A DNA stretch of 9,924 nt, from NCBI GenBank assembly GCA_900548745.1, contig URLQ01000111.1, positions 1-9,924 on the forward strand, written 5' to 3'. The stretch is from an uncultured Prevotella sp. GTDB lineage: Bacteria; Bacteroidota; Bacteroidia; Bacteroidales; Bacteroidaceae. Below the pieces are notes generated by a model. The model had not been told where the DNA came from, made no database searches, and saw only the letters and a program-made list of their open reading frames with translations. The position numbers and the translations under genes were made by a program. Below are positions 1-7,600 of the stretch, one piece after another; position 1 is the first letter of the stretch; each line of letters begins with the position of its first letter.

Positions 1-53
1 AGAGCATCTGCCTTACAAGCAGAGGGTCGGCGGTTCGAATCCGTCAACGCCCA
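1..53 (+). tRNA. tRNA-Val (anticodon TAC), 3' part
   Basis: The window opens inside this tRNA, at the 3' side of the D stem. The anticodon stem is 7-11 paired with 19-23 (five Watson-Crick pairs), around loop 12-18 with anticodon TAC at 14-16, which reads valine GUA codons. The T stem-loop is 29-45, with loop TTCGAAT and one G-T pair. The 3' acceptor strand is 46-52 and the discriminator base A is at 53. The CCA end is not encoded, since CTT follows. The 5' acceptor strand and most of the D arm lie upstream of the window, so acceptor pairing cannot be checked. Confidence 0.95.
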
Positions 54-61
54 CTTCAATT

Positions 62-93
62 AACTCATTATCTTCGGATAGTGAGTTTTTTTT
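62..93 (+). terminator. Rho-independent terminator after tRNA-Val
   Basis: An 11-bp stem (62-72 with 77-87, one G-U pair) is closed by a TTCG tetraloop at 73-76, and T residues run to position 93. It starts nine bases after the tRNA and is the clear end of the tRNA transcript, separating it from the sensor gene. Confidence 0.9.
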
Positions 94-114
94 GTTTTAT
101 ATGCGTTTAAAATA

Positions 115-144
115 TTGTACGATTTAAAAAATGCATTAACTTTG
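115..144 (+). promoter_or_regulatory. Bacteroidetes-type promoter of the sensor gene
   Basis: A -7 box TAACTTTG at 137-144 fits TAnnTTTG, with TTG at 115-117 exactly 19 bp upstream as the -33 element. Transcription would start near 150, leaving an AT-rich leader of about 50 bases before the ATG at 201. There is no Shine-Dalgarno sequence, which is usual in this phylum. Confidence 0.7.
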
Positions 145-200
145 CAAAATATAAACTGCATTTTGTGAAATCACATTAAAAGTAAAGAAAAGCATATCCT

Positions 201-1055
201 ATGAAAAGAATAAATGTATTACATTGCATACTGACAATATTTTGTATACTTGTTTTATGCTCTTGCGGAAAACGAAAACCGGAGTATATTATCGGTGTCT
301 CACAATGTAGTGATGATGCATGGCGCAAGAAGTTCAATGATGAATTGCGTATTGCAGCATTTTCCAATAGTAATGTTGAACTGAAGTTTTCTTCGTCATA
401 TGATGATGCAAAGTTGCAGATGAAGCAGATTGATAAATTCGTTGATATGAAGGTTGATCTGCTCATTGTCGCTCCAGGACAGGTAACTGTGTCTGAAGCG
501 ATAGAACGAGCCTATGACAAGGGTATTCCGGTCATTGTGTTCGACCGGCGTCCCCGTTCAGATAAATATACTGCATATATCGGTGCTGACAATGAAGAAA
601 CAGGGCGTAATATAGCTCGTTATCTCTCTGCAATGGTAAAAAAGGAGGAAGGAAAAATCGTGGAAATCTGTGGCTTGTCTACTTCTGCTTCAGGAATAGA
701 GCGTAGGAGAGGTTTTGATGATGAAGTCGCAAAGCATGATAATATGGATGTTGTAGAGCATCTGGAGGCTGATTGGACGAACCAGATGGCATATCATAAG
801 ATGGACTCCCTGTTGTCTGTACCACATACTTCGTTCAACTATGTCTTTGCTCATAACGACCGAATGGCAATGGGGGCGAAGAAGGCTGCACGGAAACACG
901 GCTTAGACCTTAGCAAGATACATTTCATAGGTATAGATGCCATGCCGCAGAAAGGTGGAGGCATGCAGCTTGTCAGGGATGGTGAGCTGTTGGCATCGTA
1001 TATTTATCCTACACGTGGTGACAAAGTGATGGAACTTGCCATGGATATATTATGA
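201..1055 (+). CDS. Hybrid two-component sensor, N-terminal periplasmic-binding part (interrupted by TGA)
   Basis: A 284-residue product. It has a lipoprotein-type signal peptide (residues 1-22, lipobox LCSC, Cys22). A type 1 periplasmic binding fold of the LacI/RbsB sugar-binding kind follows from about residue 28: strand YIIGVSQ (29-35), the segment VDLLIVAPG (85-93), IPVIVFDRR (109-117), YIGADNEETGR (127-137), FAHNDRMAMGA (217-227) and FIGIDAM (242-248). It stops at TGA 1053-1055, but the same frame continues without another stop to 2924 and supplies the rest of a known architecture: the periplasmic-binding hybrid two-component sensors of Bacteroidetes, of which the fructose sensor BT1754 is an example. 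The stop falls before the last strand of the binding fold, so it is not a natural domain boundary. Most likely this is the front of one broken gene of 907 sense codons plus the TGA. The ligand is unknown. Start: ATG 201 gives the signal peptide directly and lies 3' of a good promoter. Confidence 0.85.
   Translation: MKRINVLHCILTIFCILVLCSCGKRKPEYIIGVSQCSDDAWRKKFNDELRIAAFSNSNVELKFSSSYDDAKLQMKQIDKFVDMKVDLLIVAPGQVTVSEAIERAYDKGIPVIVFDRRPRSDKYTAYIGADNEETGRNIARYLSAMVKKEEGKIVEICGLSTSASGIERRRGFDDEVAKHDNMDVVEHLEADWTNQMAYHKMDSLLSVPHTSFNYVFAHNDRMAMGAKKAARKHGLDLSKIHFIGIDAMPQKGGGMQLVRDGELLASYIYPTRGDKVMELAMDIL
1053..1055 (+). other. In-frame TGA splitting the sensor gene
   Basis: Codons 281-284 read M-D-I-L, then TGA, then K-K-K-F-K-K-E-N-L-L-S-S-A-L-V-T in the same frame. 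The residues after the stop continue the end of the binding domain, so sequence similarity appears to run straight through the stop. A single change (for example GGA to TGA) explains it. Alternatively, an extra T at 1053 together with one A missing from the A run at 1059-1064 would restore L-E-R-K-K-F, which from memory is closer to the family pattern L-E-G-K-P-F. That second option is inference. Confidence 0.85.
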
Positions 1056-1097
1056 AAGAAAAAATTCAAGAAAGAGAATCTTCTTTCGTCTGCACTC

Positions 1098-2924
1098 GTG
1101 ACAAGCGACAATGCCAGCGTGCTGCTTATGCAGGATGAAGAGCTGAAACGTCAGAGTGCCTATCTTCTCTCCTTGAGAAAACGGGTTGAGGCAACAACCA
1201 ACGCTTTCGATACGCAGCGCAGCTATCTCTTTATGCTGATTTTCATGGTGGCGTTGCTTATCATTGCATGTGTGCTTGCGGTGAAGGCATATCTGGCAAA
1301 GACGAAATACAATGCCCGGCTTAAAGACAGTATGCGGAAACAGAAGAATATGACTGAGGAAATGGAACGGATGACGCAAAAACAGTTGCGCTTCTTTACC
1401 AACGTCTCTCATGAACTGCGTACCCCTCTTACGCTCATCTCCGGACCTGCCGACCGTCTGGCAGAGTATCACGGCATAAGCGGCGAAGCTCGGAAACTTG
1501 TCGAGATGATACGGCGCAATGTTGGTATACTGACGCAGATGGTAAGTGAGATTCTGGAATTCCGCAAGATTCAGAATGATAAAGCTACACTCATGCTTAA
1601 CCGCTTTGACCTTGCTTCGGATTTGAAGACGTGGGCTGACGACTTCAGGACTGTGGCTGAAAGAAAGCAGATCGGTATCAGTGTTGTGGCGGCGGAAGAG
1701 CCAAATGTCGTGATTGCAGACCGGGAGAAGATAGCACACATATTCTTCAATCTCATGACCAATGCCATAAAGTATACTCCTGTCAAGGGAACTATCGTCA
1801 TCAGTTTGAAGCATGCCGATGGTATATATTCCGTCTCTGTGGCTGATAATGGAAAGGGAATGTCGGGCGACGACGCACAGCATATCTTTGAGCGTTTCTA
1901 TCAGGCATCCGATTCTGTTGGAGGTACGGGCATCGGACTGGCTATCGTCAAGGCGTATGTAGACCTGCACCGTGGCACAGTCGGTGTGGAAAGTGAGCCG
2001 GGCAAGGGTAGCGTCTTCACCTTTGCTATCCCCGAAACGCAGCCTGGCTATGATGAAAAGCTGGACAAACAGACGCTGATACAGGCTGATACGCAGCTCA
2101 TCGACGACTATTCCGTGAAAGATGTCATTGCGAAGCAGAACCTGTCCATCGTGACCGGCAGTGAGGATTATGACAGTAATCGTCCTCTTGTATTGATAAT
2201 CGACGACAATGCGAGCATGAGGTCGTATCTGAGGTCTATACTCTCCCTGCAGTATAATGTGATGGAAGCACAGAACGGTGAGGAGGGACTGGCTGTGGCA
2301 AAGAAAAATGTTCCCCAGCTGGTGGTATGCGATGTGATGATGCCTGTGATGGACGGTTTGGAGTTTTGCCGCCTCATGAAGGATGATGTCTCCACCTGTC
2401 ATATCCCTATAATATTGCTTACTGCACGAACTCTTGACGAGCAGCGTGCCGAAGCCTACAACACGGGAGCAGACTCTTATATCACGAAGCCTTTCTCTGC
2501 CGAAACGCTGGAGGCGCGAGTTTGCAATCTGCTGAAGAACCGTTCGCAGCTCCGGCTCATCTTCTCCGGCTCGCAGCAGGAGCAGCAGGAGCAGGAGGCT
2601 CTCGACGATAAGGACCAGACTTTCATCAAGCAGTTGCGGAAGGTTATAAAGAGCCATATCCCGGATGCCGATTATTCGGTGGAAGACCTTGGAGACGAGA
2701 TGGGTCTAAGCCGTGTGCAGCTGTATCGCAAGGTGAAGGCTCTTACCGGCTACTCGGTTGTTGACCTTCTTCGTAAGGCCAGATTGGCAAAAGCAAAACA
2801 TCTGCTTGAGACCACTGATATGAATATCTCCGAAGTTGCCTATGAGGTAGGCTTCACCACACCGTCGTATTTTACCAAACGGTTTAAGGAGGAGTATGGC
2901 ATAAAACCGGGCGAAGTGGAGTGA
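1098..2924 (+). CDS. Hybrid two-component sensor, C-terminal part: histidine kinase, receiver and AraC-type regulator
   Basis: In frame with the upstream part; numbering here is from GTG 1098, which is probably not a real start. Residues 1-40 are the end of the binding domain and a linker. A membrane helix lies at about 43-66. The dimerisation/phosphoacceptor domain has the H box with His105 (VSHELRTPL). The ATPase domain has the N box (Asn222), G1 box DNGKG (250-254) and G2 box GGTGIGLAI (275-283). The receiver, about 363-480, has acidic Asp369-Asp370, phosphoacceptor Asp412, Thr442 and Lys464. The C-terminal AraC domain, about 510-608, has two helix-turn-helix units (about 527-551 and 576-607). 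All catalytic residues are present, so damage is limited to the upstream TGA. The family links periplasmic sugar sensing to transcription of carbohydrate genes, but none lie beside it here. Without readthrough or a new start the fragment would lack a signal peptide and sensor domain. It ends with three consecutive in-frame TGA codons (2922-2930). Confidence 0.9.
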   Translation: MTSDNASVLLMQDEELKRQSAYLLSLRKRVEATTNAFDTQRSYLFMLIFMVALLIIACVLAVKAYLAKTKYNARLKDSMRKQKNMTEEMERMTQKQLRFFTNVSHELRTPLTLISGPADRLAEYHGISGEARKLVEMIRRNVGILTQMVSEILEFRKIQNDKATLMLNRFDLASDLKTWADDFRTVAERKQIGISVVAAEEPNVVIADREKIAHIFFNLMTNAIKYTPVKGTIVISLKHADGIYSVSVADNGKGMSGDDAQHIFERFYQASDSVGGTGIGLAIVKAYVDLHRGTVGVESEPGKGSVFTFAIPETQPGYDEKLDKQTLIQADTQLIDDYSVKDVIAKQNLSIVTGSEDYDSNRPLVLIIDDNASMRSYLRSILSLQYNVMEAQNGEEGLAVAKKNVPQLVVCDVMMPVMDGLEFCRLMKDDVSTCHIPIILLTARTLDEQRAEAYNTGADSYITKPFSAETLEARVCNLLKNRSQLRLIFSGSQQEQQEQEALDDKDQTFIKQLRKVIKSHIPDADYSVEDLGDEMGLSRVQLYRKVKALTGYSVVDLLRKARLAKAKHLLETTDMNISEVAYEVGFTTPSYFTKRFKEEYGIKPGEVE

Positions 2925-2954
2925 TGATGAATCATTCCAGGTTATTTGATTTTT

Positions 2955-3042
2955 AGAAAGTCGGTAACTTTCTTGAAGAAATTACGTAACTTTCGCATAG
3001 AAAGTCGGTAACTTTCTATGAGAAACTCGGTGACTTTCTATT
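2955..3042. repeat. Four tandem 22-bp dyad repeats
   Basis: Four head-to-tail units with a constant 22-bp pitch: 2955-2976, 2977-2998, 2999-3020 and 3021-3042. Units 1 and 3 share the core AGAAAGTCGGTAACTTTCT, a hairpin or operator-like dyad (7-bp arms AGAAAGT / ACTTTCT around CGGTA). Units 2 and 4 are diverged copies that keep AGAAA at the left and ACTTTC at the right. The array starts 31 bp after the sensor stop codon. Its function is unknown: it may be a repeated protein-binding site, a set of small RNA hairpins at the 3' end of the sensor transcript, or a REP-like repeat family. Confidence 0.85.
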
Positions 3043-3055
3043 TTGACTGACTTTT

Positions 3056-3096
3056 GGCTTGCCTTCAATATATACGAAGGCGAGCCGTTTCCTTTT
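3056..3096 (+). terminator. Possible terminator of the sensor gene
   Basis: An 11-bp stem (3056-3066 with 3076-3086, one G-T pair) encloses a 9-base AT loop. GTTTCCTTTT follows, which is T-rich but not a clean T tract. It is the first strong GC-rich hairpin after the sensor gene, directly beyond the 22-bp array. Confidence 0.5.
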
Positions 3097-3154
3097 CAGG
3101 AAAGTGTGCCATTTATAGCAATATCCTGCAATAATTAGTGTAATAAGTGCAACA

Positions 3155-3219
3155 AATCGTTCAAAGCATACAACAAATGATGCAATGAACGATTCGTTTT
3201 TGTTTGTGAATCATTTGTT
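3155..3219. repeat. Overlapping inverted repeats
   Basis: AATCGTTCA at 3155-3163 pairs with TGAACGATT at 3186-3194, and inside it GCAT 3166-3169 pairs with ATGC 3180-3183 across a symmetric AA/AA internal loop. A second pairing, AACAAATGAT 3172-3181 with ATCATTTGTT 3210-3219, uses bases from within the first, so the two folds exclude each other. No gene is served by it in an obvious way. Confidence 0.5.
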
Positions 3220-3601
3220 ATTGTTGATGATCAATAATTTATAGATCTTTGCAGCAGAAAAATCAAGCTGCTACAAATATATATAAATGACTATCTGTCA
3301 AAATTAGCAAAGCGCGCAACAGTTATTATCTCATGAAAGAATAAATTAGATTTTGAAAGCAAATTATGAAACAAGTATAGGTAAGAAGTTAAAGGAAGAA
3401 GATTGTTAAAGGTTAAAAGGTATTTCATGTCTATAATAAGGTAATAAGATTGATTCAGGGTTACATGTTATAAAGGAAGACTATCATCACGATGATGTTA
3501 AGTTTGGATGTGTGTTTTTAAAGGTTAACGGACAGATGCCGAATATATTTTCCTTTGCAGAATGATTTACCCCCAAACGACCTAATGACCGTTTGGATTT
3601 A

Positions 3602-3640
3602 AAAAGTGCTGTCGGCTAAATATCTGCCGGCAGCACTTTT
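3602..3640 (-). terminator. Terminator of the lipoprotein gene
   Basis: A 15-bp stem (3602-3616 with 3626-3640, one G-T wobble) has a 9-base loop. Read on the minus strand, it lies 65 bases after the lipoprotein stop codon and ends in five T residues. On the plus strand it ends in four T residues, so it could also stop plus-strand readthrough. Confidence 0.85.
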
Positions 3641-3705
3641 CTGTTGTATCAATCTGTTTATGGTTTGTCAGATTGCTTTTGTCCGTTTGGTAATGTTGCT
3701 TTTGC

Positions 3706-4299
3706 TTAGTTGTACAGACTTACAGCACCAGACTTTTGGATCAGGAAAGTCTTTGTCGTTGATTTCTGAAGAATTTCAAATACGTTTTGCACTTTGTCTG
3801 CCTGTACTCCGGTATAGCGTGTCAAGCTGTTGGTAGACCATGTTTGTGCCAACGTAGAACCGTCGGGCTGGAAATAAATGAACATAGTCTGTGCAATATC
3901 GTATTTATCCTTTGTAAGACTTTCGTTGTTCAGAATAATCTGCGTCTCGCATTTTACAGATGATGGTAGACTGCTTATTCTTATCGGATACTTGAAGTAT
4001 CTCAGGTCTTTCTGTGTCTGAAGAGTAGGGTCGGGAATGTTTTCGCTGAAGCCCTCCTTCGAGGCGACAACCTCTTGCGACTTCTCGTTTCCTTTCTCGT
4101 CTATGTATGTAAACTTGAATTTGAAGTAAGCAATGTCCAGTTCGCTCTCAAGTGTGCCATAGCAGAAATAGAAAGTTCCTTTAGTGTACTCCTTGCTTGG
4201 TTCCGGTGTAGGATTGTCGTCATCGCCGCATGCTGCGAGCATACTTATTCCTACAATAGCGGTAAATGCTGCAATGAATAATTTTAAATACTGTTTCAT
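3706..4299 (-). CDS. Small exported lipoprotein of unknown function
   Basis: 197 residues. A signal peptide of about 23 residues ends in lipobox LAAC with Cys24. It is followed at once by GDDDN (25-29) and a Pro/Glu/Thr/Ser linker to about 36. An acidic stretch straight after the lipidated Cys is the kind of signal that sends Bacteroidetes lipoproteins to the cell surface, so surface display is a reasonable inference. The rest, about 37-197, has alternating hydrophobic and aromatic residues (TFYFCYGTLES, YFKFKFTYID, MFIYFQPDG), which suggests one beta-rich domain. I do not recognise the family. It is monocistronic, with its own promoter in the 77-bp repeat upstream and its own terminator, and is divergent from the large modular protein gene. 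The start is ATG at 4297-4299, chosen because it gives a proper signal peptide. Confidence 0.8.
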   Translation of the reverse strand: MKQYLKLFIAAFTAIVGISMLAACGDDDNPTPEPSKEYTKGTFYFCYGTLESELDIAYFKFKFTYIDEKGNEKSQEVVASKEGFSENIPDPTLQTQKDLRYFKYPIRISSLPSSVKCETQIILNNESLTKDKYDIAQTMFIYFQPDGSTLAQTWSTNSLTRYTGVQADKVQNVFEILQKSTTKTFLIQKSGAVSLYN

Positions 4300-4326
4300 A
4301 AGTTCTTTTCTTTATTATATTTTTTG

Positions 4327-4358
4327 CAAAGATAGTGCAAATCGAACACAATACAAAA
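4327..4358 (-). promoter_or_regulatory. Lipoprotein gene promoter inside repeat copy 1
   Basis: On the minus strand the -7 box TATCTTTG (4334-4327) is preceded by TTTTG (4358-4354) with exactly 19 bp between. Transcription would start around 4318-4321, giving a leader of about 20 bases. The -33 box lies within the left arm of the dyad at 4350-4380, so a protein bound to the dyad would cover it. Copy 2 has the same -33 and spacing but a weaker -7 (TATCTTTA, 4411-4404), so it may be a second, poorer promoter. Confidence 0.75.
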
Positions 4359-4481
4359 CAAACTTGTTTGATTTTGTATTGTTGAGATGCAGCCTCTCTT
4401 ATTTAAAGATAGTGCAAATCGAACACAATGCAAAACAAACTTGTTTGATTTTGCATTTTTTAGATGCCGCCTGTCTTATTT
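4328..4481. repeat. Two tandem 77-bp repeats carrying promoters and dyads
   Basis: Copy 1 is 4328-4404 and copy 2 is 4405-4481, directly abutting, with 6 differences that I can count over 77 bp. Each holds an inverted repeat (4350-4380 and 4427-4457): 9-bp outer arms and 5-bp inner arms CAAAC / GTTTG around TT, with one bulged A. Copy 1 has A4353 facing T4377; copy 2 has G4430 facing C4454, so two of the six differences are a paired change that keeps the dyad. The arms match the -33 region of the minus-strand promoter. Confidence 0.9.
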
Positions 4482-4602
4482 AGAGATTGTGTAGTTTGGA
4501 CGGACTACGAATTTTATTTCAGAAAAAAAACATTGTAATATATGGAAAAGTAACCTGTTATGTCGCAAATGTGTTGTTTTTATGATTAAAAACGTAATTG
4601 TA

Positions 4603-4633
4603 TTTGCTAATATTGTATAATTTTGTATATTTG
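4603..4633 (+). promoter_or_regulatory. Promoter of the large modular secreted protein gene
   Basis: The -33 TTTG at 4603-4606, a 19-bp spacer and the -7 TATATTTG at 4626-4633 match the Bacteroidetes promoter closely. Transcription would begin near 4641, leaving an AT-rich leader of about 47 bases with no Shine-Dalgarno sequence. It is divergent from the lipoprotein promoter. Confidence 0.8.
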
Positions 4634-4687
4634 TAGCATGAATTTGTCTACATAAAGTAATAATAATATACCTAACCAACAACATTT

Positions 4688-7600
4688 ATGATTATGAAGA
4701 AAAACGTATTGCTTATTTTTTCCGTTCTGCTTTCATTGTTGCCACAGGCAATGAATGCCGCCACATGGTCGTTTGAATGGAATACTTCTAAGAAGGATGG
4801 TGGACAAGGCTTCTATAACTTCGGCGCAAGCCGTGAGGATAAGGATGTCTATACTACGGAGCTTAATGGATTGCAGTGGAATGCCTCTGCTGTGGGTACT
4901 ACACTTTATGCCTTTACTGCCAACATGGGACAGTATATAGGCTCTGCCGGTGAGCCGGCATCAAGCGCACGACTGTGGACTGATGGCATCGTGGGCAAGG
5001 TTACGACGGTACGAGTTACTGCCCGTGTGCAGAAACCGGAATATGCAGGAGACATATCTGTAACGGTGAATGGCACCAGCTATCTGTGCGACGAGGCTGC
5101 GTCAGCCGCTCTGCAGTCTACAGAAGCGCAGTTCGTCTTTACCGTCAATGCTGCTGATGCACAGGAAGGCGAAGTGGCAATCATTCTGAACCAGACAAGC
5201 GAAAAGAAGGGACCGCTGTATCTCCGGAAGATAGAGATTGACTATGAGAAAACGCAGACCGGCGTGATGCCTCCGGTATTCTCACCTGCTGCTGGAACAT
5301 TCGATGAGGCGCAGACAGTAGAGATAAAGTCGTCGGCAACAGTAGAAGCCGAGCGCACCATATTTTATACTACCGATGGCAGCAACCCTAAGCAGGAGGG
5401 TAGCACCCGGAAGGCATATACGGAACCTTTGAATATAGCAGAAACCACAACCGTAAAGGCGGTAGTGCTGGAGGGTGCGGACTATAGTGATGTCGTTGAG
5501 GCAAAATACGTAATCCGCAAAGATCCGCAACTGAGCTTCTATAAGCAGAACATCACTCTCACGTCGGGAGATGACGGCTATGCCGACCTTCTGAATCCTA
5601 ACAAACTATCGCCGATAGAATACACGTCTTCGCAATGGGACGTATGCTCGGTTGACGACAAGGGCTTCCTTGCCACTTCGTATGTCGAATATACACAGAC
5701 CGTGATAATTACTGCCACCTTTGCCGGAAACGAAGAGTATAAGCAGGGCGAGGCAAAGATGTTTGTCACCGTAGAGGCAAAGCAGCCACTGAAGACTCCT
5801 GTCGTTACTCCGATGGGTGGCACGTTTGATGCCCCACAAGAGGTGACGGTGACTACCGACGACGAGAATGCCGTTACTATCTGGTATTCCACTGAGGCAA
5901 AGGATGCAGAGGAGTTTCAGGACGACTATACAAAGAGTACTGTCGTTGAGGGCAAGACCACATCATTTATTGTCGACAAGAGTTGCACGCTCTACGTAAT
6001 GACCCGTGGCTACAACCAGAATAGTGAGGTGGTTACGGCGCAGTTCGTAATCAACGAACCTTTGAAGGCTGATTTCACAACCGAAAGTGCCGCCACTGCC
6101 TACTATGACCAGGAGTTTGATTCCGCAGAGGAGATGAGCGATTGGACTGTAGACAACGGATGGAAGCTCGTAAACAAGAAGTTCGGCTCTATAAAGGCTG
6201 ACGATGTATATTCCATCGCAATATCCTATGATGCTCAAAAAACGGGTAATGCTAAGCTTACAAGTCCTGAGCTGACAATAGAGGAGGGGAGCAGCGTTGA
6301 GTTCTACGCATACTTCCAGGCACCATTCCTTATCTATGGCAAGTGGACATTCAACGTCATTGACACAGAAACCAATGAAAGCACGACTCTTCTGAATGCC
6401 TTCGACTGGGCGCAGGATAATTCTTACACGGGACCTAACTGGAATAAATTCTCGTTTGGCCTTGCCGCATACACTGGAAAGAAGGTGAAGTTTGTGTTCG
6501 ACTATCCGTTTGGAGGCGAGGATCTTGCCATCGACGGTTTCCGTCTTGTCAAGACAGACCCTGCTGCAGCTGATGAGATTCATATCTTTGAAGGTGAGAG
6601 CATAACGTTCAGAAGCCTTGCTACGGGCAAGCCGGAATCGCTGGAGTGGGCGTTCCCGGGTGCTGAGACGGAAACTTCAACGGAGGAGAATCCTGTCGTG
6701 AAATACAATGTGGCAGGAACATATGATGTTACGCTCACCGTGAAGCGTGGCGAACAGACTGACAAGATGGAGCGCAAGCACTTCGTCGTAGTGTCTCAGA
6801 AGGCACCTACGGCACAGATCGGCTTGCCGGAAGAGGGCTATGAGAGCCCGTGGGTAGGAGTATTCGTACCGACAGAAGTGCCTGTAACATTCCGAGACCT
6901 CTCTACTGGAAATCCAACAGAGTGGAACTGGGTGTTCCAGTTTGCCGACAAAGAGACAAGCACCGAGCAGAATCCTACGGTGACATTCATAAAGAAAGGC
7001 ACCGTCAGCGTAGGTCTTACGGCTAAGAATGCTGCCGGACAGAGCAACGACGTTCTGCAGTATGCTGTGCAGGCTGGTGGTGCGCAGTATGTATGGAATA
7101 TCAGTAGCGAGGAGAATAAGAATCTTGAGAAGATAACTCTCGGTTGGTATGGCAACTATGCCGGCAGCAACTGGCTCGGCATTGATAAGTTTGCTGAGAG
7201 ATATAAGGCTCCTCTGGCAGACGCCACGATAGACAAGGTTTCTGTATACTTCGCTTCCGTTACTGCAATAGATGCCGACTATCCTGTTACTCTTACTGTG
7301 AATGCCGTTGCCGGGAATGGTGAGCCGGGCGATGTGCTTGCTTCTGCTTCCGTTAAGGCAAGCGACCTGAAGTATATCGACAACGACTTCCTCGCCACTG
7401 ATTTCACTCTCGACAAGACGGTGAATCTGAAGGCTGGCGAAGGTTTCTTCGTTGTCGTCGGTCCGTTCCCTAATGGTTCGCTCGACGAAGCCCCATATAC
7501 AAGTGACGACATCTCCATCTTCTGTCTGCGTCGCGGTGAAGGAAACAAGAACACGGCATGGCAGCTTGTGGAGGACCAGGACGAGACGGGTGCAGGACTC

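Larger units (their letters stand above)
2931..3601. other. Gene-free intergenic region with repeats
   Basis: About 670 bp, AT-rich, between the sensor and the terminator of the minus-strand lipoprotein. The ATG-led frames I followed close within a few codons and I see no RNA gene. It contains the 22-bp array, a hairpin just after it, overlapping inverted repeats at 3155-3219, and a short dyad at 3573-3596 (CCAAACG / CGTTTGG). From about 3245 to 3560 it holds purine-rich, GTTAAAGG-like short words and nothing I can name. A weak -7-like GATCTTTG at 3244-3251 has no gene downstream on its strand. Confidence 0.6.

Noticed and set aside
1052..1064. Stop-start overlap ATGA plus an A6 run as a coupled restart or slippage signal
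   Set aside because: The ATG at 1052 is in a different frame from the kinase part, and reaching it would need an additional +1 shift; nothing else supports this.
1053..1100. Selenocysteine or other programmed recoding at the TGA
   Set aside because: There is only a weak 6-bp stem (1070-1075 with 1082-1087) with loop GAATCT, which lacks the conserved features of a bacterial SECIS. The position is not a Cys or catalytic site in the family as far as I recall. TGA also ends the same gene in triplicate.
1050..2657. 535-codon open frame on the minus strand
   Set aside because: It lies wholly opposite the kinase gene, whose motifs are unambiguous. The translation is rich in Leu, His, Arg and Cys without recognisable domains, as expected for an antisense shadow of codon-biased coding DNA.
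2955..3042. CRISPR array
   Set aside because: The 22-bp units abut with no spacers, and there are no cas genes.
3606..3836. Short plus-strand frame across the lipoprotein terminator
   Set aside because: It begins inside the terminator hairpin and runs antisense to the lipoprotein gene; Cys/Leu-rich with no motif.
4328..4481. Invertible promoter switch
   Set aside because: The two 77-bp copies are direct, not inverted, and I see no recombinase gene or flanking inverted repeats.
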